From the NCBI GenBank assembly GCA_041941305.1, contig JBGTQJ010000044.1, positions 1 through 64,000 of the forward strand: DNA of 64,000 nucleotides. The letters run 5' to 3'. The notes beneath the pieces were generated by a model. It ran no database searches. It was not told the origin of the DNA and was given only the letters and a program-made list of their open reading frames with translations. Made by a program: the position numbers and the translations under genes. Shown in pieces: positions 36,055-43,115 of the stretch. This DNA comes from JANSWP01 sp041941305 (GTDB taxonomy: Bacteria > Bacteroidota > Bacteroidia > Chitinophagales > Saprospiraceae). Every line of letters starts with the position of its first letter. Position 1 is the stretch's first letter.

Positions 36055-37311
36055 ATGATTAGTCAGAAAACAAAAAAACAGCTCTTGAAAAAATTTTCTC
36101 ATTCTATTGTCCTTTGTTTTGGTTTGTTTTTCCTTCAATGTCAGAAATCAACCTACCAGGAACCTCAAATTGACAATTCTACAGAGGTTATTTTTTCCAA
36201 GCCAGGGAGTGCTAACATTTTCAGTACAAAGGAGATTTTTGAGGAAATAACCTACATACAGCTGAAAGGAACTAATAATAAACTTGAAAATAGTCTTACA
36301 AAACTCCAGGTAACGAATGAAAATATCTTTGTCTTTAGGGATGATAAAGAGGAATCACTGAATGTCTTTGACAGAAATGGAGCATTTAAATACGGCATTA
36401 GTAACGTTGAAGGCAAACATGAACTATATCGCGTCCATGACTTTTATGTAGATGAAAAAAATGGGTTCATTGAGATGGTAGATCTTTTAACCAAAAACTT
36501 TCTTCGCTTTGATGTCAAAACAGGATCGCTAATTGAACAAATCCCAACTTCTAACCCTTATCAATATCTAACAAAGCTAAAAAATGGACCATATGTCTTC
36601 AGATCTGCGGATGAATGCGATGACCCCGTAAAAGGAAAACTTCATTTCTCTTACTATCCAAAGGAATTTACAAACTCTTTTATAAAGAAGCCTGATAATT
36701 TATGTGAATACATTCCATTTGGAATCATGCCCTTTTCAAATCAGTTTGGAGACAGAGTCCTTTTTACAGAAGAGTTTTCTAATATCATCTATGGTGTAAA
36801 TAAAAATGGAGTGCAACCAGTTTATAAATTTGATCCAAATGGTTTTTGGGTACCTGAAAACCTGATTTTAGAAATTGAGAACGCAGATGATCCTTATGAT
36901 TATATGGATCGATTGAGAAGCAATTATATCACCCAAATTAGATTTATTCGGGAATTTAATAATACAATATTCTTCACACACTTTTCAGGAGTGGGAGCCT
37001 TCTGGAATTTTTACAACAAAAATGATAAATCAGTAACCACCTTTGATTTACCACCACACTTTATAAACAAGCCAAATGACTTAGATGGTGGGAAAATGTT
37101 TGGAATACCCTTAGCAAACTACAACGATCAATTAGTCTTCATTTTACAAGCCCACCACATTTTAAATTATTACCACCAATACTTATCAGAAGAAGAGAAA
37201 GAGAAAATTCAATCAGATAAGAACAACAATTTCACAAAACTCATCAATGAGATAGGTTATAATGACTTACCAATACTGGTTTTTGCAAAACTAAAACCAA
37301 AGTTTTTATAA
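36055..37311 (+). CDS. 6-bladed beta-propeller lipoprotein
   Basis: This 418-aa protein has an export leader ending in a lipobox (LFFLQC, about Cys31). The body matches the Bacteroidota 6-bladed propeller style: TYIQLKGTNNKLENSLTKLQVTNENIFVFRDDKEESLNVFDRNG is typical of its first blades. In the second half, IRFIREFNNTIFFTHFSGVG is an analogous blade. Members are surface lipoproteins of unknown ligand. It belongs to the 27-40 kb secreted-protein block but is separated from neighbours by long gaps. Confidence 0.8.
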   Translation: MISQKTKKQLLKKFSHSIVLCFGLFFLQCQKSTYQEPQIDNSTEVIFSKPGSANIFSTKEIFEEITYIQLKGTNNKLENSLTKLQVTNENIFVFRDDKEESLNVFDRNGAFKYGISNVEGKHELYRVHDFYVDEKNGFIEMVDLLTKNFLRFDVKTGSLIEQIPTSNPYQYLTKLKNGPYVFRSADECDDPVKGKLHFSYYPKEFTNSFIKKPDNLCEYIPFGIMPFSNQFGDRVLFTEEFSNIIYGVNKNGVQPVYKFDPNGFWVPENLILEIENADDPYDYMDRLRSNYITQIRFIREFNNTIFFTHFSGVGAFWNFYNKNDKSVTTFDLPPHFINKPNDLDGGKMFGIPLANYNDQLVFILQAHHILNYYHQYLSEEEKEKIQSDKNNNFTKLINEIGYNDLPILVFAKLKPKFL

Positions 37312-37768
37312 CAGATTAAAAAAAACGCTCAAGCAGGTTTACCTTTTTTCCAGTCAGGTAATATTTAAATAGACGGTTCAATAGAGTAAGTTTTGAATTC
37401 TCAAATGAATTTCTTAATGCATATTCAAAAAGCTCAGAATAAAAACCAGAAATCAAATATGAATTTTTCGACATTCAAAACTGAACTCATTCTGAATAAG
37501 GTTACAATCGAAATCCATTCAGGTCAATTCAAACAAGTGTAATATAACACTGTAATTTCGAATGACATTTTCATAACAACCTCAATTCTGTAAAGCTGTC
37601 ACTGGGCGGTAGCCGAAAAGCCCAAAGCTAAAAGAAAAGAGAGTAGGCATTGAAACCATAATATTTATCAAGGAGAAAGAAAAACCTTTGAGTCCTTTAT
37701 AGTCCCTACAAAGGCTAGAACCTTATTTGATTTTTCTACTCCCACAAATCAAATTAAAACAATTTATC
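37312..37768. other. Intergenic region with imperfect palindrome and leader motif
   Basis: This gap of about 457 bp has no gene. Around 37385-37485 the sequence is a loose palindrome (AGTTTTGAAT against ATTCAAAACT). At 37605-37650 is the second copy of the leader motif seen at 30981. Confidence 0.55.
37605..37650 (+). promoter_or_regulatory. Shared leader motif, copy B
   Basis: GGCGGTAGCCGAAAAGCCC followed, after a 14-nt A-rich insert, by AGAGTAGGCAT. It matches the motif at 30981-31013 and lies ~119 bp upstream of the ATG at 37769. The GGGC/GCCC stem is stronger here. Confidence 0.45.
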
Positions 37769-38512
37769 ATGAAAAATTTCGCAATTATTTTCACACTCAC
37801 ATTAGTATTAGCAAACATGAATTCTATCTTTGGTCAAACAGAATGGTCAAAAAGCGTTTTTAACGACCCATATGATCATTCCTATAGATTGGGGAATACG
37901 GTTGTTGGAGATAGCGACCTTAGTATTCCTTCAGCAGGAATTCTAAAAGTTGTCAGCAAAAAAGTAAGTGGCTCTTGCAAATGTGAAGGCGGTTCTCGTC
38001 CAGTTCAAATTATCGCCAGTAAAGTAGACAAAGCTTTTACGATTTTTGAAAACGAGACTTTAGGCGATTGGCAAGCAAATGAAAACACTGTTTTTCAGGT
38101 GGGAAAAGGCGGTCGTACCTTTATCGGAATCAGCCAACATCAGGTTGGGCAAATTGCTCCTGGTGCAGCAACGAGTGCAATGCTTTATGTCAATGGCAGA
38201 ATACTTTCAGAAGAAGTAAAAGTCGATCTCTCACAAAACTGGCCAGATTACGTTTTTGATAAGTCTTATCAATTGATGCCATTAAATGAACTGGAAGCAT
38301 ATATTGCTAAAGAAAGTCACCTACCTGGCATCCCATCTGCTCAGGAAGTTGCCGAAAATGAAGGGTTTGATTTAGGTGAGATGTCAAGAAAACTTTTGGA
38401 AAAGGTAGAGGAGTTGTCTCTTTATGTAATTGATTTGAATAAGAACCTGGAAACGATGAAAAAGGAAAATGAAGAATTACAAAAGGAAATAGCATCGCTT
38501 CGTTCCAACTAG
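37769..38512 (+). CDS. Secreted protein with tail-fibre-like C-terminal motif
   Basis: This 247-aa protein starts at ATG 37769 (MKNFAIIFTL); the upstream in-frame start would precede the signal peptide. The signal peptide ends MNSIFGQ. The C-terminal third has the Bacteroidota-typical sequence WPDYVFDKSYQLMPLNELEAYI, then HLPGIPSAQEVAENEGFDLGEMSRKLLEKVEELSLYVI. This is the pattern found at the ends of many phage-tail-like or adhesin proteins, just before a coiled coil (~210-245). It probably trimerises at the cell surface. Function is unknown. Confidence 0.75.
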   Translation: MKNFAIIFTLTLVLANMNSIFGQTEWSKSVFNDPYDHSYRLGNTVVGDSDLSIPSAGILKVVSKKVSGSCKCEGGSRPVQIIASKVDKAFTIFENETLGDWQANENTVFQVGKGGRTFIGISQHQVGQIAPGAATSAMLYVNGRILSEEVKVDLSQNWPDYVFDKSYQLMPLNELEAYIAKESHLPGIPSAQEVAENEGFDLGEMSRKLLEKVEELSLYVIDLNKNLETMKKENEELQKEIASLRSN

Positions 38513-38555
38513 TTTAGCGTTTTTGGTAATCCCACTTTCCGTTACTTTTTATTCC

Positions 38556-38851
38556 GAACTTATTTAAAAACTCCTGCTGTTACCGAGGACAAAGGCTTGT
38601 GGTTGCTGGCGAAGCTCATTTTGAGTTTCGTAGCCAAACAGGGTGACCGAGAACCTAGGATTTGCGAAATCTTCAAGATTTATTAAATCTCAATTCCTTG
38701 ATTTACAGCCAGTTAAGATTTACTAGATTTTTAAAATCTAGCAAATCAATAATTTCCGGTCACCCTGCAAAGCTACGGGACGAAAAATAGCTGAAGTCCA
38801 ACGGGCACAATGCTTTGTGCGCAGGTAAGCAAGGAGTTTTTAAACAAGTTC
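38556..38851. repeat. 296-bp MITE-like palindromic element
   Basis: The ends are GAACTT-A/G-TTTAAAAACTCCT in inverted orientation (19 of 20 bp match). Inner segments also pair, including CAGGGTGACCG (38639-38649) with CGGTCACCCTG (38757-38767) and CGTAGC blocks. TCC flanks both ends, a possible 3-bp target duplication. It contains no ORF. It fills most of the 510-bp gap between two secreted-protein genes. Confidence 0.75.
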
Positions 38852-39022
38852 TCCTTAATGATTTAGGTTTTTGGCAAATACCCTAGAAACAATAGACACA
38901 TACTCCAACAAGTATGACTGGTGAGCTATGTTTTATGCCCATACAAAAAACAATAGCTCACTACCTAAATCTTTTAAATTATTGATTCGAGATTTGTCAA
39001 AAAACCACAACAAATTGTCAAC

Positions 39023-40384
39023 ATGAAAAAGTCATATATAACTGTAATGCTTCTTCAATTTGCTTTTTGGTATGGCCTTACAGCTCAAAATTTTCCCAAC
39101 CTGGATCTATCATTCTATGCGACAACAACCAATATAATTCTGGATCCAGATCCCATAGCAACGAATCCAGCCATGGCACCGTGGTGGTTAACGCATGGTT
39201 CGCCGACAGCCTGGCGTGCTACTTCTAACCCGGAAAGGTATTCAATGCTTGTTTTTGGAGGAGAAAAACTTTCTAATGCTTTTGCCTCTGCTGATCCTTT
39301 TAGTGAAGGTGCTTTTTATCCTACTTATATTGAAAAAGATCACACATACAATATTAGTGCAAAAATAGGTGGATGGGGAGGATCAGATAACAAAGTAGAT
39401 AAGGCATACATCTATTTTGCAAGTGATGTTCCGGATGAAACAGATAAACCTGATGATGGAACCCGATCCTTTGATTTCCCAGATGTGCCAAACAAACAAA
39501 TTATTTTTTATGAAGAAGGATTCGAAACTGGTGGCAGCTATAGTGGACACCAGGATTTAAATGTAACCATTACTGCAGATGACAATTATGAGGGTATCTG
39601 GATTACAATTAAAGACAATGATGGAGGAACTGATAATCTACCCGATAGCAGAGCCTCATTTTCAGTAATCGGTTTAGAAATCAAATGTTGCCCGGATTAT
39701 GAGGAGTTTCACACAACCGAAAATCCTACACACATTCCTCTACCTACTTTGACACATGTAAATGATAAAATATTAGCGATAGCAGATGATGGAGATATCT
39801 TAGTCAATGATGGAGAAGACGTTACATTTAAATCTGGTGGAGAAATAGAAATCGTTGCCCCCCTGGAAGACGCTTTTTTCGTGGAAAGTGGTGCCAAATT
39901 CTTCGCAACAATTGAAGACTGTGAATGTCCAACATCAAGTAAAGGAGTATGTAATAATGGAACCACACCAAATCTTCTTCAAATTCAGAAGACTCAATTA
40001 TCTACGAATCAGAGTAAGGAAGAAAATTCATTCCCACTCAATTTTTGCCCAATGACCATTAATTTAGAAGTGGATATTGGATTCACAAACTTGATTGCTT
40101 CAACAGCCATTGGGCAAACTACCTCAACCCTTTCCTCCTACCCAAATCCTTTTGAAGTTGAAACGACTATTGATTTAAAAGTAGATCAAATAGATAATTA
40201 TGACTTAAAAGTCTATGATTTACGTGGAAAGAATATTTTGACCATTTTGCATTCAGAGAATCTCCCGGCTGGAACCTACTCCTTCTCAATTAGGTCCACT
40301 GATTTACCAAATTCAGGAATGTATTTTTTAAAGTTGACCAATTCCAATGGGGAGAGCCAGATCCAAAAGCTAATATTACAATAG
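39023..40384 (+). CDS. T9SS-secreted protein of unknown function
   Basis: This 453-aa protein has a signal peptide (LLQFAFWYGLTAQ). A beta-rich domain (~20-220) shows lectin/carbohydrate-binding-like features (KIGGWGGSDNKVDKAYIYFASDVPDE, GIWITIKDNDGGTDNLPDSRASFSVIGLEIKCC), but no family is certain. A second region (~240-320) with the DGDILVNDGEDVTFKSGGEIEIVAPLED phrase resembles the repeat preceding many Bacteroidota CTDs. Residues ~373-453 form a T9SS sorting domain (SYPNPFEVETTIDL ... GMYFLKLTNSNGESQIQKLIL). It is exported and probably surface-bound. Confidence 0.8.
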   Translation: MKKSYITVMLLQFAFWYGLTAQNFPNLDLSFYATTTNIILDPDPIATNPAMAPWWLTHGSPTAWRATSNPERYSMLVFGGEKLSNAFASADPFSEGAFYPTYIEKDHTYNISAKIGGWGGSDNKVDKAYIYFASDVPDETDKPDDGTRSFDFPDVPNKQIIFYEEGFETGGSYSGHQDLNVTITADDNYEGIWITIKDNDGGTDNLPDSRASFSVIGLEIKCCPDYEEFHTTENPTHIPLPTLTHVNDKILAIADDGDILVNDGEDVTFKSGGEIEIVAPLEDAFFVESGAKFFATIEDCECPTSSKGVCNNGTTPNLLQIQKTQLSTNQSKEENSFPLNFCPMTINLEVDIGFTNLIASTAIGQTTSTLSSYPNPFEVETTIDLKVDQIDNYDLKVYDLRGKNILTILHSENLPAGTYSFSIRSTDLPNSGMYFLKLTNSNGESQIQKLILQ

Positions 40385-40586
40385 TCCTTTCTCGATGAAA
40401 ATGATTAATGTTTTTGAACCACAATTCTCCCTTTGACTCTTGGAGGTGATGCATTGAGCTTGTGCTCTATGTAGAGTAAAAGGTGTTGCTTCCAAAAGGG
40501 TTTTCGAGGGAAATCAATGATTTAGCTGAGAAAAAAGGTTGTATAGGCATTAGTTCCAAAATTAATCAATAAAGAAGTTTTCTTAG

Positions 40587-40612
40587 GAGCAAGTTGGACA
40601 GTCAACTTGCTC
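40587..40612. terminator. Hairpin downstream of T9SS gene
   Basis: GAGCAAGTTG (40587-40596) is exactly complementary to CAACTTGCTC (40603-40612) with a 6-nt loop, then TTT. It lies ~200 bp after the stop and is a candidate terminator for the 39023 gene. Confidence 0.6.
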
Positions 40613-40649
40613 TTTCCCATTTATTAAAGTCCAAAACCAAAATTCTCCC

Positions 40650-40754
40650 TACCTTTGCCCCACCTAAAAGCAATACTTCAAGCTGAAGTTTGCTCACCTC
40701 GACTTGAAATGATTTTAGGTGCCTTCTGGATTTATTCAGAAGGCTTTGTTTTTT
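40650..40754 (+). ncRNA. Candidate small RNA with own promoter and terminator
   Basis: A -7 box TACCTTTG (40650-40657) precedes CACCTAAAA (40661-40669), which pairs with TTTTAGGTG (40713-40721). Inside is an ACTTCA/TGAAGT hairpin and the sequence TTTGCTCACCTCGACTT. A strong Rho-independent terminator follows (40721-40744 plus T-run to 40754). The predicted RNA is ~90 nt. A related sequence occurs at 25052. I do not recognise it as a known RNA family. It could also be a 3' end or leader element. Confidence 0.5.
40721..40754 (+). terminator. Strong Rho-independent terminator
   Basis: GCCTTCTG (40721-40728) pairs perfectly with CAGAAGGC (40737-40744) across an 8-nt loop and is followed by TTTGTTTTTT. 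The T-run contains the TTTG that serves as -33 box of the rplU promoter. Confidence 0.9.
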
Positions 40755-40775
40755 AGAGGCAAATCCGTACTTTTG
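40745..40775 (+). promoter_or_regulatory. Promoter of rplU-rpmA
   Basis: TTTG (40745-40748), a 19-bp spacer and TACTTTTG (40768-40775) match the Bacteroidota -33/-7 consensus. AGAGGC/GCCTCT around it (40755-40782) could form a hairpin with a following T-run, so early attenuation is possible. Confidence 0.8.
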
Positions 40776-40903
40776 CGCCTCTTTTTTGAAAAGCTATTTT
40801 TGTTGAGAATAAAGCAGTGAGAATAGAGAAGCGAGACAATTTAAATTTTGTTCATTTCTCACTTCAAACATCTTTGTTCTACAAAAGAAAAATCTGAATC
40901 AAC

Positions 40904-41221
40904 ATGTCAATGTTCGCAGTCGTAACAATAGCCGGTCAGCAGTTCAAAGTGACAGAAGGTCAGGAGATCTTTGTCCACCGGTTAGAAGCCAAAGACGGGG
41001 ACAATGTTTCTTTCGATCAGGTACACCTGGTTGATAGAAGCGGAGAAATCCTCTTGGGCACGCCGGTGCTGGACAACGCAGCAGTTGGTGCTACCGTTTT
41101 GGGGCATCAGAAAGGCGATAAAGTAATCGTATTTAAAAAGAAACGTAGAAAAGGCTACCGCAAGAAAAACGGTCATCGCCAGCAATTCACTAAAATTAGA
41201 ATTGATTCTATTAAGTCGTAA
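40904..41221 (+). CDS. rplU: Ribosomal protein bL21
   Basis: This 105-aa protein has the L21 signature throughout: MFAVVTIAGQQFKVTEGQEIFVHRL, the central LGTPVLDNAAVGATVLGHQKGDKVIVFKKKRRKGYRKKNGHRQQFT and the terminal IRIDSI. It binds 23S rRNA in the large subunit. The length is normal for the core family. The start could be ATG 40904 (MSMFAVV) or ATG 40910. It is followed after 170 bp by rpmA, the standard pair; simple repeats lie in the gap. Confidence 0.97.
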   Translation: MSMFAVVTIAGQQFKVTEGQEIFVHRLEAKDGDNVSFDQVHLVDRSGEILLGTPVLDNAAVGATVLGHQKGDKVIVFKKKRRKGYRKKNGHRQQFTKIRIDSIKS

Positions 41222-41384
41222 AGACGTTGAACGGTTGATGGTGGACGGTTGACGGTTCAAAAAAAATTTAAGTCCAGTTTGACAATTTGGATAAAACATT
41301 AAAAGAAGATTTGAATCATCTATTTAAATCTGATTATGTTCGATACGAATGATTCGTAAATCCAAAATCGTAAATCGTAAATCA
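41222..41384. repeat. Short tandem repeats between rplU and rpmA
   Basis: At 41222-41257 GACGGTTGA-like words repeat imperfectly directly after the rplU stop. At 41354-41384 ATCGTAA heptamers repeat about three times just before rpmA. The units differ from all other arrays in the window. Confidence 0.75.
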
Positions 41385-41391
41385 AAATATC

Positions 41392-42174
41392 ATGGCACAT
41401 AAAAAAGGTGTTGGTAGTACGGATAACGGAAGGGATAGCAATCCTAATAGACGGGGAGTAAAATTGTATGGTGGCCAGTTAGCCCTTGCAGGAAATATCA
41501 TTGTTCGCCAGAGTGGTACAAAGTATCATCCTGGAGAAAATGTTTATATGGGTAAAGATTTCACACTTCATGCAAAAGTGGACGGCACGGTTGCATTCCG
41601 CAAGCGAAGGTTGAATCGAACTTTTGTGAGCATCATTCCTTTTGAAGAAGTAGCTGAAACCAAAGCCAAGGTTGAAAAGCCAAAAGCCAAACCTGCTGCT
41701 AAACCAAAACCAGCTGTAGAAGAGCCTGTAGCGGAGACAAAAGCTGCAGTTGCAAAAACTCCAGCTCCTGCGGTCGAAGAGGCAAGCGCTCCGGTTAAAA
41801 AAGCTGCTGCTCCGAAAAAAGAGCCTAAAGCAGAAAAACCTGCCAAAGCTTCCGGTTCTGAAAAAATCACCTTACCTTCCGGAAAGAAAATCAAGCAAGA
41901 TGACTTGAAGATGATTGAGGGAGTTGGTCCAAAGATTGAAGGATTGTTGAATGATGCAGGTTTTACAACCTGGAAATCAGTTGCAGAAGCTGATATTGAA
42001 AAATTACAAGCCGTTTTAGACGCAGCAGGTTCTCGTTACAAAATGCACCAGCCTACTACCTGGGCGAAGCAAGCGAAACTAGCAGCTGAAGGAAATTGGG
42101 AGTTGTTGGAGAAATACCAGGATTGGTTGGATAAAGGAAGAGAACCAGAGGGTGAAACATTCCCAGGCGTGTAA
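41392..42174 (+). CDS. rpmA: Ribosomal protein bL27 fused to a helix-hairpin-helix domain
   Basis: Residues 1-84 are a complete bL27: MAHKKGVGSTDNGRDSNPNRRGVK, then GENVYMGKDFTLHAKVDGTV and the end RRLNRTFVSIIP. The tail near the peptidyl-transferase centre starts directly at MAHKKG, with no cleavable Firmicutes-type extension. A Lys/Ala/Pro-rich linker (~88-160) follows. Residues ~165-255 form a helix-hairpin-helix-like nucleic-acid-binding domain (LKMIEGVGPKIEGLLNDAGF), then WAKQAKLAAEGNWELLEKYQDWL. Normal L27 is about 85-95 aa, so this is a large C-terminal extension. Similar tails occur on Bacteroidota ribosomal proteins such as L21; the role is unknown. A strong terminator follows. Confidence 0.95.
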   Translation: MAHKKGVGSTDNGRDSNPNRRGVKLYGGQLALAGNIIVRQSGTKYHPGENVYMGKDFTLHAKVDGTVAFRKRRLNRTFVSIIPFEEVAETKAKVEKPKAKPAAKPKPAVEEPVAETKAAVAKTPAPAVEEASAPVKKAAAPKKEPKAEKPAKASGSEKITLPSGKKIKQDDLKMIEGVGPKIEGLLNDAGFTTWKSVAEADIEKLQAVLDAAGSRYKMHQPTTWAKQAKLAAEGNWELLEKYQDWLDKGREPEGETFPGV

Positions 42175-42219
42175 TTCACTACGAAATAGTTTTAGTTTTC
42201 ATAGCTTTATATTTGGAGT

Positions 42220-42248
42220 CCTGCCCACAAAGGCAGGGCTTTTTTTTA
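42220..42248 (+). terminator. Rho-independent terminator of rpmA
   Basis: CCTGCC (42220-42225) pairs with GGCAGG (42232-42237), followed by GC and nine T residues. It is placed 46 bp after the rpmA stop. Confidence 0.93.
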
Positions 42249-42257
42249 TCTTGATTT

Positions 42258-43115
42258 TTAAATCTCCTCCAATGCCTCTCCAAATAACCAGCCTTCTTCT
42301 CCATTAGTCAATTTTACTTTTTTCCAGGTTTCAATTTCATCTATCAATTCAACTTTGGTCCCCTCGTGTAGCAAATAGATCTCTCTGCTCCTTACATCTG
42401 CTGCAATCCTTAAAGCCACTTCTTTTTCTAAAATAATAGCTTGACCGGAATGATATTCAAAGGCAGAACGACTCGCCGCCAGGGCGAAAGGCAAAATGGA
42501 AATCAAAATTAAAATTAGTCCTGCAAAAAAACCTTGTTTCCTTTTAAGTCTATTTCCGGAAAATTGCCAAACAATCCATCCAATTATTCCCGAGCACAAT
42601 ATCAATAGTGCCACAATACTCCAGGTGGTAGATGAAGCACTTTGTCTCAAGGAATCCCACCATTTTTTTAAAAAGAAAGGAGAAATTGTTTCCAAATCAT
42701 CAATTAACATGGACCTAGCATAGGAAAGGTTGTTTCTGGCATCTTTATATCCGGGTTTTTGAAGCAATGCCCGTTCATAATTCAAAACAGCATTGCCAAG
42801 GTCTTCAATTTTTAAATAAGTATTGCCTAAATTGTAATACACTTCTTTGGAAATAAAACCTTTGGTTAGCAAGGAATCATAAGCTTGAATTGCTTGAATA
42901 TAGTTGCCATTCTGGAAATGTGTATTCGCCTTATCGAACAACTCTTGGGGGTTTTCGGCTTTTAGATGATTATTGGCAAGTCCCAAAAAAAAGATAAGCT
43001 GCAAGAAGAAGGAAGTAAGATATTGGCGTTTTTTATAGACGCTAAAAATTGAAAGCTGCCTCAATGGAAATGTTGATAGGTTAATCATCTTAAACATCAA
43101 TCCACTACCTTTCAT
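42258..43115 (-). CDS. BatE-like TPR/SH3 membrane protein
   Basis: This 285-aa protein has an N-terminal hydrophobic segment (SFFLQLIFFLGLA), then TPR units (ELFDKANTHFQNGNYIQAIQAYDSLL, VYYNLGNTYLKIEDLGNAVLNYERALL). Two transmembrane helices follow (~165-190 and ~198-217), and a C-terminal bacterial SH3 domain (~225-283) ends in LTNGEEGWLFGEALEEI. This matches the BatE architecture of Bacteroidota aerotolerance loci, though no BatA-D neighbours are present. Its ATG overlaps the stop of the upstream OstA-like gene (ATGA at 43112-43115), implying translational coupling. Confidence 0.82.
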   Translation of the reverse strand: MKGSGLMFKMINLSTFPLRQLSIFSVYKKRQYLTSFFLQLIFFLGLANNHLKAENPQELFDKANTHFQNGNYIQAIQAYDSLLTKGFISKEVYYNLGNTYLKIEDLGNAVLNYERALLQKPGYKDARNNLSYARSMLIDDLETISPFFLKKWWDSLRQSASSTTWSIVALLILCSGIIGWIVWQFSGNRLKRKQGFFAGLILILISILPFALAASRSAFEYHSGQAIILEKEVALRIAADVRSREIYLLHEGTKVELIDEIETWKKVKLTNGEEGWLFGEALEEI

